64,000 nucleotides of DNA from Zobellia amurskyensis (GCF_009725985.1 NZ_RCNR01000008.1:62001-126000), one strand, 5' to 3'; positions 16,080-25,591 are shown, numbered from the stretch's first letter. The notes: generated by a model not told the origin, from the sequence alone. Numbers and translations are program-made.

Positions 16080-18365
16080 ATGAAGCGATTTTCCTCCACA
16101 CTCTCCTTTCTACTCTTATTGGCCGCCATTTATTGGGGTTTTCACACTTCCATGCCCGTGTATGAAGAAGATATTTCCGCTCCTGAAAGTTCTTTTTCTA
16201 CCGATCGTGCATTAAAACACGTTAAAGCATTATCTCAGGAACCGCATGCCATTGGTTTTCCAGGGCATGAAAAAGTACAAGATTATATCGTTTCCGAGTT
16301 AACGATAATGGGGCTGAAAACTTCGCTCCAAACCGGCTACTCCGTTGGTGATTGGGGAAACATGAGTAAACCTATAAATATTCTTGCTAGAATAGAAGGA
16401 ACAGAAAATGGTAAGGCCCTGCTTCTTTTATCTCACTATGACAGCCATCCTCATTCCTCTTTAGGCGCTAGTGATGCCGGTAGTGGCGTTGCTACCATTT
16501 TGGAAAGTGTACGGGCCTTTCTGTCCGAAGAAAAAAAACCTAAAAATGACATCATCATATTATTCACAGATGGGGAGGAACTAGGCCTAAATGGGGCAGA
16601 CCTCTTTGTAAGTGAGCATGAATGGGCCAAAGAAGTAGGCTTGGTGCTTAATTTTGAGGCCAGAGGAAGCGGAGGCCCTAGCTATACCTTTATGGAAACC
16701 AATAGGGGCAACCAACATTTGGTAAGTGAATTTATAAAGGCCAACCCCAAATTTCCCATGGCCAACTCTTTATATTATAGCATTTACAAAATGCTTCCAA
16801 ATGATACGGATCTTACCGTTTTTAGGGAAGTTAGAGATATTCAAGGATTCAATTTCGCTTTTATTGATGACCATTTTGACTATCACACAGCTCAAGATTC
16901 TTACGAACGTTTAGACAAAAATACCTTAGCACACCAAGGCAGTTATTTATCTCCGTTATTGAACCATTTTAGCAATGTTGAGCTCAACCAATTACCCAGC
17001 CTAAATGACTACGTTTACTTTAATATACCCTTGTTCGGTGTTATCTCATATCCGTTTGATTGGATTTGGCCCATGCTAGGACTTGCCGTTCTGCTATTTG
17101 TTTTGGTTCTCAGCTATGGGCTCAAAAAAAAGCAATTAAGTCCCAAAGCTTCCCTTATTGGCTTTATACCGTTATTGCTTTCCATAATCAGCAACGGACT
17201 TATCGGGTATTTTAGCTGGCCTGTTCTTAAATGGGCCTATCCAAATTACAATGATATTTTACATGGATTTACTTATAATGGTTATGCCTATATTTTAGCC
17301 TTTCTATGTCTTTCCCTGGCTGTTTGTTTTGGGGTCTATCATAAATTCAGAAAAATAGCCACTGCAGATTTGGTTGTAGCTCCTTTGCTATTTTGGTTAC
17401 TACTCTGTGGAGCAATCGCAGAATATTTACCGGGAGCAAGTTTCTTTGTTTTACCCGTATTTGCTCTTCTTGCAGCATGGTACGTAATTTTGAACCAAAA
17501 AGCACCCAATGTACTTCTAATGGTGTTTTTAGGATTACCAGCCGTATGGCTCTATGCACCATTAGTTAAGGGATTCCCTGTTGGTCTTGGACTAAAGATG
17601 ATGATTGGCTGTACCTTGCTCGTAACACTTACATTCGTTCTGTTGTTGCCCCTGTTTGGCATGTACACACATAAGAAAAAATGGGCCTATTTAGGTTTAT
17701 TCGCTTTTATAGGCACCATGGCATATGCCCATATACATTCAGGGTTTGACACAGAAAATGGTAAACCAAGCAGCCTCGTATACGTTCTTAATGAGGATAC
17801 GAAAACGGCACAATGGGCCAGTTACGATCAAGTCCCCATTGAATGGAACCGAGCCTTTTTAGGAAACGAAAACAAAATTGACGAACAGCTGAACCAACAC
17901 CTCATCAGCAGTAAATACAACACTTTGTTCAAGCGTTCTGCGGAAGCCCCCTTAAAGTCTTTAGAAGGCCCTAAGATTGAAACGGTAAGAGATACGCTCA
18001 TAGGAAATGATCGCATCATAGAATTGTGTATTACACCACAGCGTAACGTAAACCGTCTTGATATTTTTACTGAAAGTATGAATCTGGAAAAAGTAAAAAT
18101 CAATCAGCTTGAGCTTTCCCCTTTTTATCTAGAAGATAGAAAAACAAGCAAACTGGTTACCCATTACATAACGGACAATGCATATACAGAAATTGAAATT
18201 ACGGTAGCCAAGGACAGTATTCTTGAGCTCACATTTCAAGAAGCTTCCAACGACCTTTTGGACCATCCTCTGTTTAACGTACCCAAAAGACCAGAAACTA
18301 GCATCCCCATGCCATTTGTGCTCAATGATGCCATTATAACCACTAAATCCATCAGATTTGAATAA
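16080..18365 (+). CDS. M28 family metallopeptidase with multispanning membrane domain
   Basis: 761 residues. A signal anchor (about 7-22) leads to an M28 aminopeptidase domain with its two-zinc site: H119 and D121 in HYDSHP, D132 in SDAGSG, E166-E167 in DGEELGL, and H269 in HTAQD. This resembles the lumenal domain of eukaryotic ER/vacuolar M28 membrane peptidases. About eight hydrophobic helices follow, between residues 325 and 545, then a ~200-residue C-terminal extracytoplasmic domain. The catalytic residues are complete. It probably trims peptides in the periplasm. The stop overlaps the TTG start of the next gene, which suggests co-transcription. Confidence 0.9.
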   Translation: MKRFSSTLSFLLLLAAIYWGFHTSMPVYEEDISAPESSFSTDRALKHVKALSQEPHAIGFPGHEKVQDYIVSELTIMGLKTSLQTGYSVGDWGNMSKPINILARIEGTENGKALLLLSHYDSHPHSSLGASDAGSGVATILESVRAFLSEEKKPKNDIIILFTDGEELGLNGADLFVSEHEWAKEVGLVLNFEARGSGGPSYTFMETNRGNQHLVSEFIKANPKFPMANSLYYSIYKMLPNDTDLTVFREVRDIQGFNFAFIDDHFDYHTAQDSYERLDKNTLAHQGSYLSPLLNHFSNVELNQLPSLNDYVYFNIPLFGVISYPFDWIWPMLGLAVLLFVLVLSYGLKKKQLSPKASLIGFIPLLLSIISNGLIGYFSWPVLKWAYPNYNDILHGFTYNGYAYILAFLCLSLAVCFGVYHKFRKIATADLVVAPLLFWLLLCGAIAEYLPGASFFVLPVFALLAAWYVILNQKAPNVLLMVFLGLPAVWLYAPLVKGFPVGLGLKMMIGCTLLVTLTFVLLLPLFGMYTHKKKWAYLGLFAFIGTMAYAHIHSGFDTENGKPSSLVYVLNEDTKTAQWASYDQVPIEWNRAFLGNENKIDEQLNQHLISSKYNTLFKRSAEAPLKSLEGPKIETVRDTLIGNDRIIELCITPQRNVNRLDIFTESMNLEKVKINQLELSPFYLEDRKTSKLVTHYITDNAYTEIEITVAKDSILELTFQEASNDLLDHPLFNVPKRPETSIPMPFVLNDAIITTKSIRFE

Positions 18366-19161
18366 GAATATAGCTATTATAGGCTGCGGTTGGCTGGGGC
18401 TACCTTTGGCCAAAAAATTTATAGAAAAAGAGTATACCGTAAACGGAAGTACGACATCAGAAGATAAGCTCTCTACTTTGGCCGCTGCAGGTATAAAACC
18501 CTTTCTTATTTCACTTACCGAAACAAATATTAACGGAGACATAAACTCCTTTCTAGACCATGCTGATGTTTTGATCATTAACGTACCCCCAAAACTACGT
18601 GGTGAGAATAAAGAAAACTACGTTCAGAAAATGCGACTGATCCTAAAATCCCTGAGGTCTTCTACAGTTAAAAAAGTGGTATTCGTAAGCAGTACATCCG
18701 TATATGGCGATATGGATGGCGAAGTTACGGAAGAAACTACACCACAGCCCTCAACTGAATCTGGCAGACAACTTTTGGAATGCGAACAATTGTTTCAAAA
18801 CGAATCTGGACTTGAAACTACTATTATTCGATTTGGCGGATTGATCGGCCCAAATAGAAATCCGGTTACCATGCTCTCCAAGAAGAAAAACCTAAAGAAC
18901 GGCAATGCACCCATCAATCTAATTCATCTAAACGATTGTATAAGAGTCATATTTAAATCCGTTCATGAAAACTGGGGACCAGAGCTACTAAATGCAGTCT
19001 TTCCCTATCATCCAAGTAAGAAGAAATATTACACACTACAAGCCCTAAAACAAAGGTTACAACCACCTGAATATGATAACGATATAGCTAAAAAAGGCAA
19101 GCTTATACGTTCCTACACCCTTACAAACGTTAAGAAATTCGAGTTCACTACACCGTTGTAG
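18358..19161 (+). CDS. NAD(P)-dependent SDR family protein (YeeZ-like)
   Basis: 267 residues. A Rossmann start NIAIIGCGWLGLPLAKKFIEKEYTVNGSTTS has the G-x-G-x-x-G dinucleotide motif; 'VLIINVPP', 'VVFVSSTSVYGDMDGEVTEETTPQPSTESGRQLLECE' and 'IIRFGGLIGPNRNP' are the extended-SDR features. The canonical Y-x3-K is not clear (S-G-R-Q replaces it), as in YeeZ-type proteins. The only start compatible with the dinucleotide motif is TTG at 18358, which overlaps the M28 gene by eight bases. Substrate unknown; earlier neighbours give no clue. Confidence 0.85.
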   Translation: MNKNIAIIGCGWLGLPLAKKFIEKEYTVNGSTTSEDKLSTLAAAGIKPFLISLTETNINGDINSFLDHADVLIINVPPKLRGENKENYVQKMRLILKSLRSSTVKKVVFVSSTSVYGDMDGEVTEETTPQPSTESGRQLLECEQLFQNESGLETTIIRFGGLIGPNRNPVTMLSKKKNLKNGNAPINLIHLNDCIRVIFKSVHENWGPELLNAVFPYHPSKKKYYTLQALKQRLQPPEYDNDIAKKGKLIRSYTLTNVKKFEFTTPL

Positions 19162-19246
19162 TTAATTTTCACCACAGCTATGTATCATTTCACAACAAAC
19201 TCGTTCGATAGATGTTAATAGACCATGTATTTCGTCGATTAAAAAG

Positions 19247-19254
19247 TAACTTTG
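19247..19254 (+). promoter_or_regulatory. Candidate -7 box TAACTTTG
   Basis: An exact match to TAnnTTTG, 25 bp before the ATG at 19279. It overlaps the alternative TTG start at 19252, which argues that translation starts at 19279. No clear -33 element. Confidence 0.4.
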
Positions 19255-19278
19255 GTGTATAATTTAAAACTATTTGCC

Positions 19279-19650
19279 ATGGAAAATTCAGGTTTACGAA
19301 GCCGGATTCTGATAGAAATCGAGAATCTGATCGCTTCAAGCTGTACCAAGCAAAAAGTTCCCCCAACAATGAAGAAGTTGCATGTAGCGATATTAAAAAA
19401 TCATTATAATGCAGCAAAAGTGTCTATAGATTATCATAGACGAAGGGTTGAAATGGACATCGTCATGGATGACAAGGATTATGACCCTAAAAAGGTAAAT
19501 CTCTCTATTCCAACGTTGCACACCAACCTATGGTTTAGAAATTTATATGATTTTTTAGTATCATGTATTGACCAAGACCCTAAAAGTGTGGCTTTTTACT
19601 CCATGCTTTTAAAATCGTATCAAAACAACGAGATTTCACTTGTTGCCTAG
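19279..19650 (+). CDS. Conserved-looking hypothetical protein
   Basis: The ATG at 19279 (MENSGLRSRILIEIENLIASSCTKQ) is preferred to the upstream TTG because a -7 box overlaps that codon. The 123-residue product is basic in the first half and acidic around 'RRRVEMDIVMDDKDYDPKKVNLSIPT', with helical ends and no signal or membrane segment. I do not recognise a family. It is intact and has its own strong terminator 22 bp downstream and its own promoter candidate, so it is probably a monocistronic real gene. Function unknown. Confidence 0.65.
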   Translation: MENSGLRSRILIEIENLIASSCTKQKVPPTMKKLHVAILKNHYNAAKVSIDYHRRRVEMDIVMDDKDYDPKKVNLSIPTLHTNLWFRNLYDFLVSCIDQDPKSVAFYSMLLKSYQNNEISLVA

Positions 19651-19671
19651 TACAAACAACCAAACCGACAT

Positions 19672-19701
19672 AAAAAAGGATGCCCAACGGCATCCTTTTT
19701 T
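19672..19701 (+). terminator. Rho-independent terminator
   Basis: AAAAAAGGATGCC pairs with GGCATCCTTTTTT around a short CAAC loop. The A-run and T-run make it work on both strands. Confidence 0.85.
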
Positions 19702-19804
19702 CTTTTACATCTTTTCATTATGCTTTTATTCACAGCTACATACCGATAATATTGTTAATTTTGCCAACCGCAACCTAAACGATAGAATCGTAAAATAGTT
19801 ATAC

Positions 19805-20545
19805 ATGAAAAAATTAATTGTCGTATTGCTTTTGAGCATCAGTTTTTCAGCCACCGCACAAACCAAAAGCGATTTGCAAAAACACTATGAAGCCTTTTAT
19901 AATGAAATGAGACTTCAGGGAGACGTTAATGGAGTAATTAGTGCACTGACCCACCTTAACGTAATTTCCCCATCTAAACAACGCAAAGACACCTTGGCAT
20001 TCGTTTATGCCAACAACAACCAGCACATGCAAGCGCTGAACACTATTGGTATTGAAAAGGACCCCACAGACTCTGATATGGCCGTTCAGGTAAAAGCTAT
20101 TTCATTGAAAGCCTTAAACCAACCCAAACGTGCTTTAGAGCAGTTTGAAGAACTTTTTAAAAGAACGCCCAACCCTTATTTGGCGTACGAACTTGCCGAT
20201 TTAAAAATTCAAACGGGAGCTAATTCTGATGCTATTGCCAATATTGAGTATGGTATTGCCAATGCAAAAGACGATATGAAATACGCTTTTTATGAAAGAC
20301 AACAACCATACGAGGTGCCTTTAAAAGCGGCTTTTCTTCACTTAAGAGCACTTACCATATATGATAACAACAAAGGTGATATAGATGCTGCAATAGCCAA
20401 AATAGACGAGGCACTTGCTATAGATCCCAATTTTAATTTGGCAAGCTTAAGCAAACAAGCTCTGCTATCCAGAAAGAATCCTCCACCAGCAGCCCCTGCT
20501 CCGGCTCCAGCTGTAGAGACTGGAAAAAAGAAAAACAAGCAATAA
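19805..20545 (+). CDS. Exported TPR protein
   Basis: 246 residues with a Sec signal (MKKLIVVLLLSISFSATAQ). TPR-like helix pairs occupy about residues 60-230, for example 'DMAVQVKAISLKALNQPKRALEQFEELFKRTPNPYLAYELADLKIQTG' and 'DIDAAIAKIDEALAIDPNFNLASLSKQALL', the last with a canonical A-L-x-I-D-P-N end. A low-complexity Pro-Ala tail (PPPAAPAPAPA) and a basic KKKNKQ end follow, reminiscent of cell-wall or protein-contact tails. Periplasmic scaffold or complex-assembly roles are typical. It is monocistronic, with terminators on both sides. Confidence 0.8.
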   Translation: MKKLIVVLLLSISFSATAQTKSDLQKHYEAFYNEMRLQGDVNGVISALTHLNVISPSKQRKDTLAFVYANNNQHMQALNTIGIEKDPTDSDMAVQVKAISLKALNQPKRALEQFEELFKRTPNPYLAYELADLKIQTGANSDAIANIEYGIANAKDDMKYAFYERQQPYEVPLKAAFLHLRALTIYDNNKGDIDAAIAKIDEALAIDPNFNLASLSKQALLSRKNPPPAAPAPAPAVETGKKKNKQ

Positions 20546-20577
20546 ACTATTTCCTTTTATAGTACAACATTTCAATG

Positions 20578-20614
20578 CCGCACTTAGGTTTCCCCTATTG
20601 TGCGGTATTTTTTT
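20578..20614 (+). terminator. Rho-independent terminator
   Basis: The CCGCAC/GTGCGG stem with a 16-base loop is followed by TATTTTTTT, 32 bp after the TPR gene stop. Confidence 0.65.
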
Positions 20615-20706
20615 ATAACGATCTCTTCATTTTCAATTAACAACTCGGCCCCTTAAATATTGGAACTTTAGTCCTTGCTAAATGAACCTAAATTCCATAT
20701 TTAAAA

Positions 20707-22008
20707 ATGAAAAAACCAATACTACTGTGCGTAGGCCTCTTCATACTAAATTCTTGCGATTACATTGACGATTTTATTGGTCAGGGTCCAGGAACCGTTT
20801 CGGTTTCCCCATCAGAGGTTCTAGAAACCAATACGCAATACCCATTGCCCTATGCAGTCTTAAACACTATAAACGGGGACGTTGAAGTAAGAAATGGCGG
20901 GTTTGGCTCAGGTGCTACTGCCCACCCCACTGAAGAAGCCGAGTTTTATGCCATTACCGACCGTGGACCGAATACCGACTACTTGGACGGAAAGAAGTTT
21001 CCAGTTGCGGAATACACTCCGCGTATTGGGCACTATACCGTCACCTCATCAGGAAAAATAGAACTTCTTGATGAAATTCTTTTAAAAGACCCCACAGGTA
21101 AAACCATAACCGGAATACCCAATCCCGAGGGAAAAGGAGCCACTGGCGAAATACCTTATGATGCCTATGGAAATGCAATTCCTTTTGATGATTATGGTCT
21201 GGATTCTGAGGGCATCGTGGCGTTAAAAGATGGTACTTTTTGGGTCTCCGATGAATACGGGCCACATATTGTACACTATACTGCCAACGGGATTCAACTA
21301 GAGCGCATATCCCCCATTGGTGTCAATGAAGGTACCGGCGATCGCAAATTACCTGCTGTCTTTGCCAAAAGACGGGCGAACAGAGGTATGGAAGGCCTTG
21401 CCATTACTCCAGACGAAAAGACTTTAGTGGGTATTATGCAGTCTACACTATACAACCCCGAAAAAATTCAATCCAATGTTACGCGCATCGTAACATTTGA
21501 TTTGGAAACTGGTTATACCAGACAGTACGTGTACGTTCAGGAAAAAGCCAATCTTTCCAACTCAGAAATTACCGCAATTTCAAACACCGAGTTTTTAGTT
21601 ATAGAACGAGATGGCAAATTTGCTGGTGAAGGACCGGCTCAAAAACACATTTACAAAATAAATCTTAACGGTGCTACTGATATAAGCGGTAACAACCCAA
21701 AAGATGAAAATGGCCTCATGATAGGAGATAAGACCATTGAGCAATTAACTGTTCAGGAATTAGCAGCCGCAAACATTATACCTGTTCAGAAAGAACTAGT
21801 AGTAGACCTTGTAGCGGAGTTTGGTTATGCTCACGATAAACTTGAGGGTATTTGGATTATGAACAACAACACCCTTGCCTTTATAAACGATGATGACTTT
21901 GCTGTATCAGACAACGATGGAGACGGAGTTATTGAACAAAAAATACTCCCAGGCGGGTCAGATATAGATGCCAGCTCGCTCTATATGGTAAAAACAAATT
22001 TTAAATAG
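20707..22008 (+). CDS. Phytase-like esterase-family lipoprotein
   Basis: 433 residues. The signal MKKPILLCVGLFILNSC ends in a lipobox Cys. The mature protein is an all-beta, propeller-like domain with 'AEFYAITDRGPNTDYLDGKKFPVAEYTPRIGHYTV', 'DSEGIVALKDGTFWVSDEYGPHIVHY' and 'NRGMEGLAITPDEKTLVGIMQST'. These are the family signatures of 'esterase-like activity of phytase' proteins (PF13449 type), which carry acidic residues for Ca2+. 'AVSDNDGDGVIEQ' near the C-terminus is a calcium-loop-like stretch. The natural substrate of the family is not settled; a phosphodiester or phosphate-scavenging role is possible. Monocistronic, with a terminator downstream. Confidence 0.85.
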   Translation: MKKPILLCVGLFILNSCDYIDDFIGQGPGTVSVSPSEVLETNTQYPLPYAVLNTINGDVEVRNGGFGSGATAHPTEEAEFYAITDRGPNTDYLDGKKFPVAEYTPRIGHYTVTSSGKIELLDEILLKDPTGKTITGIPNPEGKGATGEIPYDAYGNAIPFDDYGLDSEGIVALKDGTFWVSDEYGPHIVHYTANGIQLERISPIGVNEGTGDRKLPAVFAKRRANRGMEGLAITPDEKTLVGIMQSTLYNPEKIQSNVTRIVTFDLETGYTRQYVYVQEKANLSNSEITAISNTEFLVIERDGKFAGEGPAQKHIYKINLNGATDISGNNPKDENGLMIGDKTIEQLTVQELAAANIIPVQKELVVDLVAEFGYAHDKLEGIWIMNNNTLAFINDDDFAVSDNDGDGVIEQKILPGGSDIDASSLYMVKTNFK

Positions 22009-22036
22009 ACCAATCCTTATCCTATTCTTATACCAT

Positions 22037-22070
22037 GCGACCTATCCATTAAAGATTGGTCGCTTTTTTT
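22037..22070 (+). terminator. Rho-independent terminator
   Basis: GCGACCTATC pairs with GATTGGTCGC (one mismatch) around CATTAAA and is followed by T7. It lies 28 bp after the phytase-like gene and just before the stop of the convergent lipoprotein gene. Confidence 0.75.
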
Positions 22071-22072
22071 AT

Positions 22073-22567
22073 TTAGAAATCCAAGATTAAATCTGTATCC
22101 AAAGTATTGTTGACCACAACGTTGAATTGATTCCTAAACGCATTGTACGCTTCCATCATTTGTAAAATAGATTCCTGCGGATCCGTCCTATAAAACAAAT
22201 CGCCCTTAACTTTAAGCATGTAGGTCTTAAATACTTTCTGACGGCTCTTAACCTGGGGAATATTAAATTCTTTAGGATAGGTAGATTCTTCCAACTGATT
22301 TTGCTTGGTAATCATATTTTCGATAACCAAGCTTAAATCTTCCCTATTGGCAACGGTATGTAGCGCATCAAAACTGGTTTCAAAGGATGCAAACTCTATC
22401 CAGTCGTCCAATATTGCTTGGGCTTCGGGCTTTAAAGGGAGTTTCTTTGGCCATTTTTCACTACTTATTTCGTGGGCACTCGCATCCTCCACAACTAATT
22501 CTTGTTTCTGTTCTTTACACGCTATTGTCATTAATAGCATCAAACTAAAGAAGAAGATTCTTTTCAT
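22073..22567 (-). CDS. Hypothetical lipoprotein
   Basis: Start taken at 22567 (MKRIFFFSLMLLMTIACKEQ), because the signal peptide and lipobox Cys begin there; the longer frame from 22582 adds five residues ahead of the signal. The 164-residue product has a helical mature part rich in charged residues (ILDDWIEFASFETSFDALHTVANREDLSLVIENMITKQNQ). No known domain recognised. Homologues in Flavobacteriaceae are lipoproteins with this helical architecture (recollection). It is convergent with the phytase-like gene and divergent from the threonine dehydrogenase gene. Confidence 0.7.
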   Translation of the reverse strand: MKRIFFFSLMLLMTIACKEQKQELVVEDASAHEISSEKWPKKLPLKPEAQAILDDWIEFASFETSFDALHTVANREDLSLVIENMITKQNQLEESTYPKEFNIPQVKSRQKVFKTYMLKVKGDLFYRTDPQESILQMMEAYNAFRNQFNVVVNNTLDTDLILDF

Positions 22568-22631
22568 AAAGCGAATGTACAAATTTTAAGAAGCGCTATC
22601 TTTATTCCCCAATTCATTTAACGAGACATTA

Positions 22632-23573
22632 ATGGAAAAATCGATTCTAATTATAGGTGCTTGCGGCCAAATAGGCACGGAGCTTACATTAGCCTTGCGC
22701 AATACGTATGGAAATGAAAGTGTAATTGCAAGCGACATTAGGGAAGGCAATGAAAACTTAATGAACTCAGGCCCTTTTGAGATTTTAGATGCAACGGATT
22801 ACGATGCGCTAGAAGAAGTGATAGCCTACTATTCAATTAATGAAGTCTACCTAATGGCGGCCATGTTGAGCGCAACGGCAGAAAAATTCCCTATGCGTGC
22901 CTGGAACCTAAATATGAATTCGCTTTTTAACGTACTCAACCTAGCGAAAGAGAAGAAAATAGATAAGATATTCTGGCCTTCCAGCATTGCTGTTTTTGGT
23001 CCTAATACTCCAAAGGAAGACACCTCACAAAGCACCATTATGGAACCCAGTACGGTGTACGGCATAAGTAAACAATCCGGTGAACGCTGGTGCGATTATT
23101 ATTTTCACAAGTATGGCGTTGATGTACGGAGCATTCGTTACCCAGGACTTATAAGCTGGAAAACAATGCCGGGCGGAGGCACTACAGACTATGCTGTAGA
23201 AATCTACCACAAAGCATTATCCGAAGGTACCTATACCTGCTTTTTAAAAGAAGACACGGAACTTCCTATGATGTTTATGGAGGACGCCATTAAAGCTACA
23301 CTACAGCTTATGGATGCCGAACCGGAAAATGTAAAGGTGCGCTGTTCTTACAACTTGTCGGCCATGAGCTTCACACCTGCCCAAATGGCAAACTGCATTC
23401 AAAAACATATTCCCGATTTTAAAATTTCGTATGAACCGGATTTTAGACAAGCTATAGCGGATTCTTGGCCGGGAAGCATTGATGATCAAGAAGCAAGACG
23501 TGACTGGGGTTGGAAAGCGGAATTTGACCTAGAAAAAACCACAAAAGAAATGTTGGAAAACTTGGCTTCTTAA
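22632..23573 (+). CDS. SDR-type L-threonine 3-dehydrogenase
   Basis: 313 residues, extended SDR fold. NAD motif 'ILIIGACGQIGTEL', then 'DATDYDALEEVIAYYSINEVYLMAAMLSATAEKFPMRAWNLNMNSLFNVLNLA', catalytic 'PSSIAVFGPNTPKEDTSQSTIMEPSTVYGISKQSGE' (Ser plus Y-G-I-S-K), and 'SIRYPGLISWKTMPGGGTTDYAVEIYHKAL'. This set of motifs is diagnostic for the UDP-galactose-epimerase-like L-threonine dehydrogenase of Cytophaga/Flavobacterium type. It oxidises L-threonine to 2-amino-3-ketobutyrate in the cytosol. The 3' end of the gene is part of a near-perfect 41-nt palindrome (see that entry). Monocistronic. Confidence 0.9.
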   Translation: MEKSILIIGACGQIGTELTLALRNTYGNESVIASDIREGNENLMNSGPFEILDATDYDALEEVIAYYSINEVYLMAAMLSATAEKFPMRAWNLNMNSLFNVLNLAKEKKIDKIFWPSSIAVFGPNTPKEDTSQSTIMEPSTVYGISKQSGERWCDYYFHKYGVDVRSIRYPGLISWKTMPGGGTTDYAVEIYHKALSEGTYTCFLKEDTELPMMFMEDAIKATLQLMDAEPENVKVRCSYNLSAMSFTPAQMANCIQKHIPDFKISYEPDFRQAIADSWPGSIDDQEARRDWGWKAEFDLEKTTKEMLENLAS

Positions 23574-23590
23574 GCCAAATTTTCCAACAT
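23550..23590. repeat. 41-nt near-perfect palindrome across the stop of the threonine dehydrogenase gene
   Basis: Arms 23550-23568 and 23572-23590 pair over 19 positions with a single C-A mismatch, around a 3-base CTT loop. The first arm encodes the last codons of the threonine dehydrogenase gene, and the stop is at 23571-23573. No T-run follows on either strand. It may act as a bidirectional terminator or a 3' RNA stabiliser between this gene and the convergent OmpA gene. Confidence 0.75.
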
Positions 23591-23626
23591 ATGATCACAA
23601 ACTTAAATCCGGAATAAAGTCCAAAT

Positions 23627-25579
23627 TTATTTTTTAGCGTTACGGACTTCGTTGACCTGTTTGGAAACAATAATGAAGTCAGACCTGCGGTTTTCAAAAT
23701 GTTTTTCGGCACTACATTTTACGCCATTGGCACATTCATTTTTTAAACGATATTCACCGTAACCATGAGCACTCTCAATCCTATCGGCATCAATACCTTT
23801 TGAAATCAGGTAGCGTCTTGTAGACTTTGCACGATTATCGGATAACTCCAAATTATAGTCATCGGTACCTCTGGCATCCGTATGAGACTCTATTTTAATC
23901 TTGATTTCAGGAAATTTCTCCATGGCAAAAAGCACCTTTTCGAGTTCTATTTCTGCCCTGATTGTAATATCAAACTTATCATAATCAAAATAAATTGGGT
24001 CTACCTTAATCTTCTCTACGTCTCCATCTTTTTCCACTAAACTATCAAAAGGAGTTAAGTATATCTTATTGTCCTTAGATGGTGCTTCCGGATTTTCTCC
24101 TGTTTCAATTATAATTATTTCTTTGGAAAATCCCGCCTTGGAAAAGACCAACGTGTTTTTCTTATTGCAGGGAAGTATTAGGTTATAATAACCAAATTCA
24201 TCCGTTCTGTGGACAGAAACAAGTTCATCTACCGCATTTTTTAGTTCTACATTGGCATTAGCAATGGGCTCGCCCGTTTGCTTGTTCAACACATAACCTG
24301 AATATTCCAGGCAATCTGTAGGTTTTACCTTTTCAAAACGGTAGATATCATCATCACCCTTACCTCCTGACCGATTAGAAGCAAAATAACCATCTCCCTT
24401 TTTGTCCACTCTAATGAACGAAAAATCATCCATATTACTGTTCAAAGGTTTACCCATATTAAGCGGAAGGGAATAATCGGTTTTTGAAGAGATTACAGAA
24501 CCAAAAATGTCCAGCCCTCCTAATCCATAATGACTGTCCGAAGAAAAATACAATACTTCATTGCTTACGAACGGAAACATCTCCCTACCCCGTGTATTTA
24601 TTGCTGGCCCCAAATTCATAGGGTCCGAAAGCACATCGCCATCATTGTTTAAATCAACCACATAAATATCCGACTCACCATACCCTCCGGGCATATTAGA
24701 AGTAAAATATAAATGTCTCCCATCCGGACTCAATGCTGGATGTCCACAAGAATAATCTTTACTATTAAAGCTTAATGAGGTAACATTGATCAGTTCATTG
24801 TTACTTATCGTTCCCCTTAAAATTTGCATATTGGAGAGACCATCTTCATTGGCACTTAACTTATTTTTCTTTTTAAGATAGTTCCTTGTAAAATATACGG
24901 TCTGGCCATCCCAAGAAAACGTCAAAGTTGCATCATGGTACGACGACTCTAAATTCTCTAAATATTTTTCCGGGATATAACTTGCGTCATCAGGTCTTGT
25001 AATATAGAGGTCTAAATAAGGCTGTTTGTTCCACGGATACAATTCCCCATTAGATTTTATGGTGTCTCTGGCGGATGCAAAAATTAATCCGTCATTAAAA
25101 AACATGGGACCAAAATCAGATTTTCTGCTATTGAAAGCCAAGTTTATAGTTTCGTATTTCTCTTTCTCAGCAAGCGTGCTGTCCAAGTGTTTTTTTTGCG
25201 ACAACATCATGTTCAATCTATTCTCATCCGTATAAAAATCCCTAAGCAATTGATCTGCCCTTTCAATTTTCATACTCGCCTTAAGGCTTTGTACCAATTT
25301 AATAATGTTGCTCTCACCAACATTTTTGCCTTTAATCAAGTACAACTTCTCATACCATTTTACAGCTTCTTGATATCTATTCATATTAAAATAGCTATCG
25401 GCAAGATGTTGTATAACCTCCAAAGAAGGTCGCTTTTTTTCCGTTGCCAAATCGCTATATAGTTCAATTGCTTTATCAAACTTGAAATCGGCAAAATAGG
25501 CATTAGCCCTTTCCTCTTTACTTTGGGCGGAAACACTAAGGTATGCCCCCAAAAATAGGTATAGTATTATTTTTTTCAT
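23627..25579 (-). CDS. OmpA family protein with TPR and PD40 propeller (T9SS/gliding-associated)
   Basis: 650 residues. Signal peptide (ending LSVSAQ); TPR-like helices at about 20-120 (SKEERANAYFADFKFDKAIELYSDLATEKK); WD40-like PD40 repeats at about 200-400 (GHPALSPDGRHLYFTSNMPGGYGESDIYVVDLNNDG, RGREMFPFVSNEVLYFSSDSHYGLGGLDIF); a carboxypeptidase regulatory-like domain (SGYVLNKQTGEPIANANVELKN); and a C-terminal OmpA peptidoglycan-binding domain (PIYFDYDKFDITIRAEIELEKV, ESHTDARGTDDYNLELSDNRAKSTRRYLISKGID). This architecture is standard in gene sets with PorP/SprF and type B CTD adhesins. It anchors the surface complex to peptidoglycan. Co-transcribed with the two genes upstream on the minus strand. 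Confidence 0.93.
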   Translation of the reverse strand: MKKIILYLFLGAYLSVSAQSKEERANAYFADFKFDKAIELYSDLATEKKRPSLEVIQHLADSYFNMNRYQEAVKWYEKLYLIKGKNVGESNIIKLVQSLKASMKIERADQLLRDFYTDENRLNMMLSQKKHLDSTLAEKEKYETINLAFNSRKSDFGPMFFNDGLIFASARDTIKSNGELYPWNKQPYLDLYITRPDDASYIPEKYLENLESSYHDATLTFSWDGQTVYFTRNYLKKKNKLSANEDGLSNMQILRGTISNNELINVTSLSFNSKDYSCGHPALSPDGRHLYFTSNMPGGYGESDIYVVDLNNDGDVLSDPMNLGPAINTRGREMFPFVSNEVLYFSSDSHYGLGGLDIFGSVISSKTDYSLPLNMGKPLNSNMDDFSFIRVDKKGDGYFASNRSGGKGDDDIYRFEKVKPTDCLEYSGYVLNKQTGEPIANANVELKNAVDELVSVHRTDEFGYYNLILPCNKKNTLVFSKAGFSKEIIIIETGENPEAPSKDNKIYLTPFDSLVEKDGDVEKIKVDPIYFDYDKFDITIRAEIELEKVLFAMEKFPEIKIKIESHTDARGTDDYNLELSDNRAKSTRRYLISKGIDADRIESAHGYGEYRLKNECANGVKCSAEKHFENRRSDFIIVSKQVNEVRNAKK

Positions 25580-25591
25580 GGTTGTCGGTTT

